Below the pieces are notes generated by a model that had not been told where the DNA came from, made no database searches, and saw only the letters and a list, made by a program, of their open reading frames with translations. Below are positions 25,336 through 32,193 of a DNA stretch of 41,634 nucleotides, in pieces. The translations under genes and the position numbers were made by a program. The stretch is taken from positions 1-41,634 of IMG/VR virus record IMGVR_UViG_3300050190_000178, one strand, 5' to 3'. This DNA is from a virus. The stretch's first letter is position 1. Every line of letters begins with the position of its first letter.

Positions 25336-25815
25336 ATGGATACGAAAGAGCACGTAGAGCATTTACTCAAGGATTATCATGAAATAAAAAGAAGCCTGGA
25401 CAGATTGAATTTTGAGATTGAGACATTTCGAGGGCTGGGTTATGCAGAGGTTATTACTGCGTTAACATTCACCAATCCAGAAGGCGAGCTTGTTCAAACC
25501 AGTGGCGTCTCTGATAAAACATCGAGGATTGCCCTTATATACCGTGAGTCTACAGATAAGCTGAATTTTGATCATGTAAAAGCTTTGGTAATGAAGTACA
25601 ACACACAGAAACGAGAAATGGACATGCTGGATTACTGTATTACTCTGTTGGAGCCTAGGATGTCTGGGATTATAACGGATATGTTTATTATGGGGCTTTC
25701 GTGGAAGGAGCTTCGTAGCAAACATTGTGTATCACATACTATGATAGGGAATTATCGTAAAAAAGGTATCCTAGAACTAGAAAGACTTTATGATGTGGGG
25801 AAGTTAGTTATTTAA
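25336..25815 (+). CDS. DUF1492/ArpU-like late transcription regulator
   Basis: The product is 159 aa. Two long helices come first (HLLKDYHEIKRSLDRLNFEI and YNTQKREMDMLDYCITLLE). A sigma region 4-like HTH ends the protein: MGLSWKELRSKHCVSHTMIG and YRKKGILEL. Proteins of this shape sit at the end of the early operon of Firmicutes phages and act as activators of late genes. GGAGGTGAGA precedes the ATG. The long leader before the late genes (25816-26059) would be its natural target. Confidence 0.7.
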   Translation: MDTKEHVEHLLKDYHEIKRSLDRLNFEIETFRGLGYAEVITALTFTNPEGELVQTSGVSDKTSRIALIYRESTDKLNFDHVKALVMKYNTQKREMDMLDYCITLLEPRMSGIITDMFIMGLSWKELRSKHCVSHTMIGNYRKKGILELERLYDVGKLVI

Positions 25816-25831
25816 CAACTGGCTTCCGCTC

Positions 25832-25866
25832 ATGGTGAACAAAGTGTGGACTAATGGTGAACAAAG
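25832..25866 (+). repeat. 13-bp direct repeat ahead of the late genes
   Basis: ATGGTGAACAAAG occurs at 25832-25844 and again at 25854-25866, a 22-bp period or about two helical turns. The spacing and place suggest binding sites for the late regulator encoded just upstream. Confidence 0.45.
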
Positions 25867-25923
25867 AGTTGATTGAAAGTGGATTCTTACCCATGGTATA
25901 GTAAAGATGCGGAAAGTATATAG

Positions 25924-25956
25924 AGGCTCTTGGACAGCTCGTCCAGGGGCCTTTTT
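25924..25956 (+). terminator. Hairpin terminator between early and late genes
   Basis: AGGCTCTTGGAC (25924-25935) pairs with GTCCAGGGGCCT (25941-25952) with three G-U contacts and a 5-nt loop. TTTT follows. Confidence 0.7.
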
Positions 25957-26059
25957 GCACTGCTCGTACTTTTTATATAGCAACCTTCTGGTCGCATTCT
26001 TTTTAAAACACGGCTGCCATTAATGGCGGCCTATATTCATATAAAGGCAGGGATGAATT

Positions 26060-26245
26060 ATGGTACGGTGCGTTTTATTTGCACCCGTTGAAGCAGGATG
26101 GGCAAAAGTCTGTACTAACTGTAAACGTTGGGACGGAAAGCGGTGCAAAGAAAAACAACTGCTACGGGAAATGTACGAAGACTCAGAAGAATTTAAAACC
26201 TATGACCAAATGATGAGAGGCAACGAGGGGATATGCAACATTTGA
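26060..26245 (+). CDS. Small Cys-rich phage protein
   Basis: The 61-aa protein has CTNCKRWDGKRC near residue 18, a C-x2-C-x6-C layout with one more Cys at position 4 and one near the end. It could bind zinc. Similar short proteins sit just before HNH/terminase genes in Firmicutes phages; I cannot name the family. GCAGGGATG precedes the ATG loosely. Confidence 0.5.
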   Translation: MVRCVLFAPVEAGWAKVCTNCKRWDGKRCKEKQLLREMYEDSEEFKTYDQMMRGNEGICNI

Positions 26246-26289
26246 CAGACCTATATGACTGCAGGGACTGGCGCAAGAAACGTATATAG
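26233..26289 (+). CDS. 18-residue frame, MQHLTDLYDCRDWRKKRI
   Basis: A short frame overlaps the previous stop, with CGAGGGG 3-9 bases upstream. It has a good ribosome site but is very short. It may be the truncated start of a once longer small gene, or a coupling peptide for the HNH gene. Confidence 0.3.
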   Translation: MQHLTDLYDCRDWRKKRI

Positions 26290-26307
26290 CGGAAAGGTGA
26301 TGTGCTG

Positions 26308-26664
26308 ATGCCAACCAAACCGAAGCGTCCATGCTCTCACGCAGATTGTCCTGAATTAACCTCCGAGCAATATTGCGACAAGCATCAAAAACAAGTGACA
26401 AAGGAATACGATCACAGACGTGGTTCGGCTGCGAGTCGCGGATATGGCTCTAGGTGGGTTAAGGCGCGTAAACGTTATCTGATAGAGCATCCACTCTGTG
26501 TGGCGTGCGAACGAGAAGATAAACTTACGCCAGCAAATACGGTTGATCATATCAAGCCCCACAAAGGGGATCAAGCGTTGTTCTGGGACGAGAGCAATTG
26601 GCAAAGCCTTTGCAAATCATGTCATGATACAAAGACTGCCCGTGAGGATGGACGCTGGGGATAA
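26308..26664 (+). CDS. HNH endonuclease of the packaging module
   Basis: The product is 118 aa from the ATG at 26308 (AAAGGTGAT 6 bases upstream). It has a complete HNH motif: D80-H81, N98 and H106. Zinc-binding pairs C64/C67 and C102/C105 flank it. In HK97-like phages an HNH nuclease next to the small terminase is needed for terminase cutting at cos. It lies directly upstream of the probable cos region and terS, as expected. A further Cys/His cluster at 9-24 (CSHADC...YCDKH) may hold a second zinc. Confidence 0.92.
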   Translation: MPTKPKRPCSHADCPELTSEQYCDKHQKQVTKEYDHRRGSAASRGYGSRWVKARKRYLIEHPLCVACEREDKLTPANTVDHIKPHKGDQALFWDESNWQSLCKSCHDTKTAREDGRWG

Positions 26665-26735
26665 CTGGTGGATAAGTTTAAATATAGGTGGATAACTAGG
26701 GTGGGGGCGGTCTAAATACCTCCAACCTTACCAAA
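26656..26735 (+). other. Probable cos region (terminase binding repeats and G-rich cut site)
   Basis: GATAACT or GATAAGT follows GG at three places: TGGGGATAACT (from 26656), GGTGGATAAGT (26667) and GGTGGATAACT (26687). These are spaced 11 and 20 bp, so on one helix face. GGGTGGGGGCGGTC follows about 13 bp on, a G-rich stretch like the ends of HNH-encoding cos phages. Its place between the HNH gene and terS fits. Confidence 0.45.
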
Positions 26736-26824
26736 AGGGACCGGATGAAGGGTCACGCGTGAGATTTCGCAGGTTCAAGAAAGGGTATAGGCAAGTTTCA
26801 AGTTGATATAGACGAGGTGAGATC

Positions 26825-27367
26825 ATGGCAAACGGACACGGGGGTGCTCGTGTCGGTGCGGGCGGTAAGAAAAAACCCATTGCCGAGAAGATTCTTGAAG
26901 GCAACCCCGGAAAAAGGAAACTGACCATTGTGGAATTTGATGGCGTTACTAATTTAACAGGACAGGAGATGCCGCCGCCAAGAGACTATCTTTCGGCAAA
27001 CCAGAAGGGCGGTAAAGACTCCTATGCCGTAGAAATATATGAGAAAACCTGGGATTGGCTAAAGGAACGCAAGTGTGCGCACCTGCTCAATCCTCAGCTA
27101 TTAGAACAATATGCCATGGCGGTGTCACGCTGGATTCAGTGCGAAGAGAGTATCACCGAATTCGGATTTCTGGCTAGGCATCCAACCACTGGAAACGCCA
27201 TGCCTTCGCCCTTTGTTGCCATGTCGCAGAGCTTTATGAAGCAGGCAAACAGCATTTGGTATCAGATTTACCAAGTGGTGCAGGACAACAGCACTCAAAA
27301 TTATGCAGGAGCGAATCCTCACGAGGATGCGATGGAACATTTACTTACAGCAAGAAAGAGTCGATAA
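26825..27367 (+). CDS. terS: Terminase small subunit (P27 family)
   Basis: The 180-aa protein opens with a basic, Gly-rich segment (HGGARVGAGGKKKP) and KILEGNPGKRKL, then has a helical body, the usual build of P27-type small terminases. It binds the cos/pac site and regulates the large subunit. GACGAGGTGAGA precedes the ATG. In most phages terL follows directly, but here about 3.1 kb with three other genes lies between. Confidence 0.88.
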   Translation: MANGHGGARVGAGGKKKPIAEKILEGNPGKRKLTIVEFDGVTNLTGQEMPPPRDYLSANQKGGKDSYAVEIYEKTWDWLKERKCAHLLNPQLLEQYAMAVSRWIQCEESITEFGFLARHPTTGNAMPSPFVAMSQSFMKQANSIWYQIYQVVQDNSTQNYAGANPHEDAMEHLLTARKSR

Positions 27368-27503
27368 AAAAACAACCCGGTGTTGCTTCACGTTGGCTTG
27401 TGTGGGGATGGCGTTTAAGAGCAGGGTAAGTGTTCGGAGTGAATGGCGGATCGGGCTCACAGGCGAAAATACCAGAATCTACTTTACGGATTATACCTTT
27501 AGA

Positions 27504-27527
27504 CACGCTTTATCAGGCGTGTTTTCA
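27504..27527 (+). promoter_or_regulatory. Leader hairpin before the methyltransferase gene
   Basis: ACACGC (27504-27509) pairs with GCGTGT (27518-27523) and is followed by TTTCATT. It stands 20 bp before the start codon and could be a weak terminator or attenuator, or could shape access to the ribosome site GGGAGGG. Confidence 0.45.
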
Positions 27528-27543
27528 TTATGGGAGGGAAACA

Positions 27544-28803
27544 ATGGACATCCAGAAAATACCCACCAATCAATTAAAGGCGGCAAACTATAATCCCCGT
27601 AAAGACCTAAAGCCCGGTGATGCGGACTATGAAAAGCTTCGTAAAAGTATGGAGGAATTCGGTTATGTCGAGCCGGTCATCTGGAACAAGCAAACCGGTA
27701 ACATCGTAGGTGGGCATCAAAGATATAAAATTTTGACTGAGTTGGGTGCAAAGGAAATAGACTGCGTGGTTGTGGATATGGACGAGCAGCGTGAGAAAGC
27801 TTTGAATATCGCGCTCAACAAAGTATCAGGTGAATGGGACATGCCGCTTCTCACGGACTTGTTAAAAGATCTCGGCAACAATGGCTTCGATGTTTCTATA
27901 ACGGGTTTTGACGCAGCGGAGATTGATGAGTTGTTTGGGGATGACGACGCTGGCTCTAAAGATGTCATAGAGGATGACTTTGACACAGATAAAGCTCTAG
28001 CGGAAATTGAAACCCCGATAAGTCAGCGAGGCGATATTTGGTTGCTTGGCAAGCATCGTTTAATGTGTGGGGACAGCACTTCTCTAGATGAGGTCAAGGT
28101 ACTAATGGATGGGCAGAAAGCCCGGCAGGTCTTTACAGACCCGCCGTGGAACGTCGACTACGGTGGGAGTAACCATCCAAGCTGGAAACCGGGTCGTCAA
28201 ATTCTCAATGACAAGATGAGCACAGAAGATTTCAAGGATTTCATGCTGAAAGTATTCACTACTATGAGCGCAGTTAGTGAACCTGGATGTATGACATATG
28301 TGGTAATGAGTGCCCAAGAATGGGGAAGCCTCATGAATGTTATGAGCCAAGCTGGTTATCATTGGTCAAGTACGATTATATGGAGTAAGGACTCGCTAGT
28401 ACTATCCAGAAAGGACTATCATACAAAATTCGAGCCTCTTTGGTATGGTTGGCTTGAAGGGAACAGTAGACTTTGCCCTTTGGCGGATAGAAAGCAAAGC
28501 GACGTGTGGGACATCCCCAGGCCAAAGCGCAGCCCGGATCACCCTACGACGAAACCGATCGAACTGGTGGCAAGGACCATCGTCAATTCTAGCCATAAGG
28601 GTGACTTGGTACTGGACCTGTTTGGCGGATCAGGTACAACAATTCTCGCCGCAGAGCAAACTGAAAGAGTCTGCCACATGATGGAGCTCGACGAAAAATA
28701 CGCTGACGTTATTGTGAAGAGATACATTGAAAACACTGGTAGTGATACTGGTGTTTTTTTAATTCGAAACGGTGAAAAGGTGTCCTACCAAGAGACACAT
28801 TAA
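27544..28803 (+). CDS. Phage DNA methyltransferase with N-terminal ParB domain
   Basis: The product is 419 aa from the ATG at 27544 (GGGAGGG 5-11 bases upstream). A ParB/Srx-like N-terminal domain covers about 1-110, with NPRKD and GGHQRYKIL. A beta-class N6/N4 amino-methyltransferase follows: catalytic DPPW (199-202) precedes the SAM motif FGGSGTT (360-366). The order motif IV, target domain, motif I defines the beta class. It probably modifies phage DNA against host restriction, perhaps including the type I system at the left of this window. The ParB-like domain may give DNA binding or nuclease activity; that is known only for some relatives. It sits unusually between terS and terL. Confidence 0.9.
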   Translation: MDIQKIPTNQLKAANYNPRKDLKPGDADYEKLRKSMEEFGYVEPVIWNKQTGNIVGGHQRYKILTELGAKEIDCVVVDMDEQREKALNIALNKVSGEWDMPLLTDLLKDLGNNGFDVSITGFDAAEIDELFGDDDAGSKDVIEDDFDTDKALAEIETPISQRGDIWLLGKHRLMCGDSTSLDEVKVLMDGQKARQVFTDPPWNVDYGGSNHPSWKPGRQILNDKMSTEDFKDFMLKVFTTMSAVSEPGCMTYVVMSAQEWGSLMNVMSQAGYHWSSTIIWSKDSLVLSRKDYHTKFEPLWYGWLEGNSRLCPLADRKQSDVWDIPRPKRSPDHPTTKPIELVARTIVNSSHKGDLVLDLFGGSGTTILAAEQTERVCHMMELDEKYADVIVKRYIENTGSDTGVFLIRNGEKVSYQETH

Positions 28804-28825
28804 AGTCTTGACTTTCCCGGCGCAC

Positions 28826-28840
28826 AGAGTGATGAATGTG
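28826..28840 (+). repeat. Leader repeat, copy 1
   Basis: AGAGTGATGAATGTG in the gap after the methyltransferase gene matches 14 of 15 bases at 30366-30380 (AGAGTGATTAATGTG). Both copies follow GCGC or GCGT by a few bases and lie 25-40 bp before a strong ribosome site. Copy 1 is followed by a CCCC/GGGG hairpin. Confidence 0.45.
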
Positions 28841-28880
28841 TACACCCCCGAAGGGGTAAAAGGGAAGGCAGGAATACACC

Positions 28881-29699
28881 ATGGAAAACGATAACATAAG
28901 ATTCACCTTCAAAGTAACAGGCTTAGAACGAAAACAAGTAGCGGTAGTTATTGCAGACACAATTGGAGAACAAGTTATTTACGCAGGAGTGCCGAGTTTC
29001 AACTACATTGCCGGAGGCTGGACAATTGATAAACAGGGTATTGTTACAACGACAGAAACCGGATTCAAAGATGAGCATGTGACTCTACGGATGGTGCTAG
29101 ATGCATTGAAAATAGCAGGGGCTTCAACCGAGGGGAATTTGACCGTGAGCATTCCAATGACAGGACATACAGGAAACAGCCTTCGAAACCTTGCAAATCT
29201 TATTTGGAGCAAGCAAACACTTATACAAAAAGCTCTGGCCCGGTATGAAGCTATCCTCCCAGCTAGTCTTGTTACCGCGATCAACGCAGTACCCATTGAT
29301 ACGCTGGAGGAGTTTGTCAGCGTCGTAAACAACGCTATCGAAGCCGGGCAGATTGAAGGGGATAGCGATTTGGACATTGACTTGGTAGATAAGAGCATTT
29401 CCTTTAGCTTTTTTAACGCCAGTCTGGATGCCGAAGAGGTCCACGCTTTCGGGATACTTTGCTTCCAGCTAAACGAGCAGGCAAAGAAACAAAAGTTTAG
29501 TTCAACCAAGCAGAAGGAAGCGACCAATGACCGTTACGCCTTCCGCTGCTTTCTCTTGAAGCTTGGCTTCATCGGAACGGAATATAAAGCCACGCGCAAG
29601 ATCCTCCTTAGCAAACTGGACGGAAACGCTGCCTACCGCACGATTGAAGCCCAACAAGCCGCCGAAGCCAAACGCACACAGGCGGAGGTAATATCATAA
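28881..29699 (+). CDS. Conserved Firmicutes phage protein (often labelled virulence-related)
   Basis: The product is 272 aa. It opens MENDNIRFTFKVTGLERKQV, and GVPSFNYIAGGWTIDKQGIV matches a protein widespread between terminase genes in Clostridia phages. Databases often label it virulence-related, although no function is known. A strand-rich first part (1-95) is followed by helical segments. The last 70 residues are basic and end in an Ala/Glu-rich coiled tail. It overlaps the DUF2958 gene by one base. No motif points to an activity. Confidence 0.65.
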   Translation: MENDNIRFTFKVTGLERKQVAVVIADTIGEQVIYAGVPSFNYIAGGWTIDKQGIVTTTETGFKDEHVTLRMVLDALKIAGASTEGNLTVSIPMTGHTGNSLRNLANLIWSKQTLIQKALARYEAILPASLVTAINAVPIDTLEEFVSVVNNAIEAGQIEGDSDLDIDLVDKSISFSFFNASLDAEEVHAFGILCFQLNEQAKKQKFSSTKQKEATNDRYAFRCFLLKLGFIGTEYKATRKILLSKLDGNAAYRTIEAQQAAEAKRTQAEVIS

Positions 29700-30298
29700 T
29701 GAAACTTCTTACCAAAGCCATCGAGCACACGATCCCAGCACTTTACAGCACCGAGGAAGTCAAAACCCAGGATAAAACAATCGTCTGCAAATTCTTTGCC
29801 TTGGGGAGTGACTGGACTTGGTATGTGGTCGAGGGGGGACGCCAAGAAAATGGTAATTACCTTTTCTTCGGACTGGTCATAGGCTTCGAGAAAGAATGGG
29901 GCTACTTTACGCTTGAGGAACTGCTAACTGTCAAATGGCACGGCATTCCAGGCATTGAGAGGGACCTATACTTCAAAGCGGTAACAGTTGGGGAGTGCAG
30001 GGAATTAAACCCGAAGGCGCGTGATCGGCATTATGCAGACCCTGCACAAATCACAACCGGGGGTGAAGGGCTAATGAAGAACGAATTCTTATCCCAGGAG
30101 AAATGTTCAAGATGTGGCGGCGCGTTAGGTGCTCGGACGATGTCGCGGATGAATGAGGACGTATTATGTATGGACTGCGTTGAACTAGAGAAGGCACACC
30201 CTCGCTACCAGGAAGCGTCGGAAGCCGAACTGGAGCAAGTGAAAGCCGGAAATTATAATTACTTAGGACTGTTTACTGGGAAACGGTATCCCTTTTAA
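29699..30298 (+). CDS. DUF2958 protein with C-terminal zinc ribbon
   Basis: The product is 199 aa. The first 105 residues follow the DUF2958 pattern: MKLLTKAIEHTIPALYSTEE, then CKFFALGSDWTWYVVEGG, WGYFTLEEL and GIERDLYFK. The family is common on phages and plasmids and has no known function. A second part holds CSRCGGALGA and CMDC, a C-x2-C...C-x2-C zinc ribbon absent from many shorter members. It is coupled to the previous gene by a one-base overlap. Confidence 0.8.
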   Translation: MKLLTKAIEHTIPALYSTEEVKTQDKTIVCKFFALGSDWTWYVVEGGRQENGNYLFFGLVIGFEKEWGYFTLEELLTVKWHGIPGIERDLYFKAVTVGECRELNPKARDRHYADPAQITTGGEGLMKNEFLSQEKCSRCGGALGARTMSRMNEDVLCMDCVELEKAHPRYQEASEAELEQVKAGNYNYLGLFTGKRYPF

Positions 30299-30320
30299 TG
30301 AAGGAGCAACTGATAAATAA

Positions 30321-30348
30321 GGGAGCCTTCGCAAGAGGCTCCTTTCGC
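30321..30348 (+). terminator. Hairpin after DUF2958 gene
   Basis: GGAGCC (30322-30327) pairs with GGCTCC (30337-30342) and is followed by TTTCG. It is a modest terminator in the middle of the late operon. Confidence 0.55.
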
Positions 30349-30365
30349 TGTTTCCCTGTGCGTTT

Positions 30366-30380
30366 AGAGTGATTAATGTG
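30366..30380 (+). repeat. Leader repeat, copy 2
   Basis: AGAGTGATTAATGTG, the partner of 28826-28840. It lies 16 bp ahead of the very strong ribosome site AGGAGGTGAAG of the next short frame. Confidence 0.45.
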
Positions 30381-30411
30381 CTACCTGAAAAAGCACAGGA
30401 GGTGAAGACAA

Positions 30412-30468
30412 ATGGCTAAACGGATAAAAAGTTATAAGGGGCTTCTCATAATTAAAGAGCCGGGGTGA
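30412..30468 (+). CDS. 18-residue frame, MAKRIKSYKGLLIIKEPG
   Basis: A short frame behind the strong site AGGAGGTGAAG ends 4 bases before the TTG of terL. The sequence resembles the N-terminus of small basic phage proteins, so it may be truncated, or it may be a leader that couples ribosomes into terL. Confidence 0.4.
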   Translation: MAKRIKSYKGLLIIKEPG

Positions 30469-30472
30469 GATT

Positions 30473-32074
30473 TTGGCTAGAAAAAACGTTAAAGCCTTTA
30501 CTCCAACCCGGTTCATGCTTACGACCTCACATTATGTTAAAACCAAAGCGGATTATGCCATCGCGTTTATTGAAAACCTTAGGCATACCAAAGGAGAGTG
30601 GCATAACAAACCGTTTGTACTACTCGATTGGCAAATAGAAATCATTCGTAACATTTTTGGCGTGGTAAAGGAAGACGGGAACCGTCAGTTTAATACGGCG
30701 TATGTTGAGATTGCTAAAAAGCAAGGCAAGACAGAACTTGGGGCGGCGATCGCCCTTTTTATGCTGGTGGCGGATGATGAGTATGGGGCAGAAATCTACA
30801 GTTGTGCAGCAGATCGAGCACAAGCTAGTTTAATTTATATGGTGGCTGTGGATATGATTGGTCTGTGTCCAGCACTTCAAAAACGGTTAAAGATCGTGGG
30901 GTCACAGAAGCGGATTGTCTTTCCAGAGAGGAATTCGTTTTACCAGGTTCTTTCAAGTGAAGCATTTTCTAAACACGGAATCAATCCACACGCTGTACTT
31001 TATGACGAACTTCATGTGGCAAATCGAGAAATGGCCAGAGTCATGCTTCAAGGTGCTTCGGATGCGAGACGACAGCCGTTAAATTTTCTGATCACTACCG
31101 CAGGCAACGATATACACAGTATCGGTTTCGAGATTCATCAGAAAGCGGTTGATATATTAGAAGGTAGAAAAACTGACAAGACCTTTTACCCCACCATCTA
31201 CGCAGCGAGTGAAACCGACGACTGGACAAAGCCGGAAACTTGGCGGAAGGCTAATCCAAGCATGGGGATTACCGTTGCTGAAGATAAGATGACTATTGCA
31301 TGTGAGAATGCTAGACAAAACCCCGCCGAGGAAAACTCCTTTAAGCAATTACGACTCTGCATTTGGGTGAAGCAATCAATACGGTGGATGCCTATGGAAG
31401 CATGGGACAAATGTGCATTTCCAGTTGACTTTGAAAGGTTAAAAGGACGCGAGTGTTATGCCGGACTTGACCTCTCAAGTACGACTGATATTACAGCCTT
31501 TGTCCTGGTATTCCCACCAAACGACGAAGACGAGAAATATCAAGTTGTGCCATTCTTTTGGATACCTAAAGTCAATATGGACAAGCGAGTGCTACGGGAT
31601 CACGTACCGTACGATACTTGGGAGCAGCAAGATTTTATTAAAACAACAGAAGGTAATGTCGTCCACTACGGATTTATTGAAACCTTCATTGAACAACTTG
31701 GAGTTAACTATAATATCCGAGAGATTGCCTTTGACCGCTGGGGCGCGGTACAGATGTCCCAGAACTTAGAGGGTCTGGGCTTCACCGTGGTGCCGTTCGG
31801 GCAAGGATTCAAGGATATGTCTCCTTCAACGAAGGAACTGATGAGGCTGACAATGGATGAGAAAATAGCCCATAGTGGCAATCCGGCATTACGCTGGATG
31901 ATGGATAACATCTATGTCAGAACAGACCCCGCGGGCAATATCAAACCAGACAAAGAAAAAAGCACCGAACGAATCGACGGTGCTGTAGCCTTAATTATGG
32001 CCCTGGACAGAGCACTTCGTCATCAGAATGACGGAGGAGGCGTGTATAACGAGAGGGGCATGAGAAGCCTTTAG
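30473..32074 (+). CDS. terL: Terminase large subunit
   Basis: The 533-aa packaging motor is of the Terminase_1 type. The ATPase has Walker A-like KKQGKTE (about 83-89) and Walker B LYDELH (D177/E178 region). The nuclease begins at GLDLSSTTDITAFV (D333) and ends with ERIDGAVALIMALDR. Its start is a TTG, with GGGGTGAGA just upstream overlapping the previous short frame. It works with TerS and the HNH nuclease at cos. It is complete. A terminator follows, and the portal gene lies a full 3.2 kb further on because of leftward cargo. Confidence 0.94.
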   Translation: MARKNVKAFTPTRFMLTTSHYVKTKADYAIAFIENLRHTKGEWHNKPFVLLDWQIEIIRNIFGVVKEDGNRQFNTAYVEIAKKQGKTELGAAIALFMLVADDEYGAEIYSCAADRAQASLIYMVAVDMIGLCPALQKRLKIVGSQKRIVFPERNSFYQVLSSEAFSKHGINPHAVLYDELHVANREMARVMLQGASDARRQPLNFLITTAGNDIHSIGFEIHQKAVDILEGRKTDKTFYPTIYAASETDDWTKPETWRKANPSMGITVAEDKMTIACENARQNPAEENSFKQLRLCIWVKQSIRWMPMEAWDKCAFPVDFERLKGRECYAGLDLSSTTDITAFVLVFPPNDEDEKYQVVPFFWIPKVNMDKRVLRDHVPYDTWEQQDFIKTTEGNVVHYGFIETFIEQLGVNYNIREIAFDRWGAVQMSQNLEGLGFTVVPFGQGFKDMSPSTKELMRLTMDEKIAHSGNPALRWMMDNIYVRTDPAGNIKPDKEKSTERIDGAVALIMALDRALRHQNDGGGVYNERGMRSL

Positions 32075-32134
32075 ATAAAAGCACTTTAGATGGGGTGGTT
32101 ACTCGGACTTTGAGTCTAAGCAACCAATATTTGA

Positions 32135-32192
32135 AAAGCTAAGCTCCCTTAGCTTTGTTACACAAAGGCCGGGGGGCTTAGCTTTATTTTAG
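32135..32192. terminator. Two-way terminator between terL and the sigma gene
   Basis: AAAGCTAAGCTCCC (from 32135) pairs with GGGGGGCTTAGCTTT (32171-32185), followed by ATTTTAGC. Because of its symmetry it can stop both the rightward terL transcript and the leftward sigma-fusion transcript. Confidence 0.75.
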
Positions 32193-32193
32193 C

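Noticed and set aside
24807-25370. 187-codon minus-strand frame opposite the SNF2/MazG-like genes
   Set aside because: Antisense shadow of well-supported genes with no ribosome site and no family likeness.
29003-29527. 174-codon minus-strand frame
   Set aside because: Shadow of the conserved phage gene on the plus strand.
29699-30298. Assignment as DUF960
   Set aside because: The WTWY...FFG...GYF.L.EL...ERD..F pattern fits DUF2958 better.
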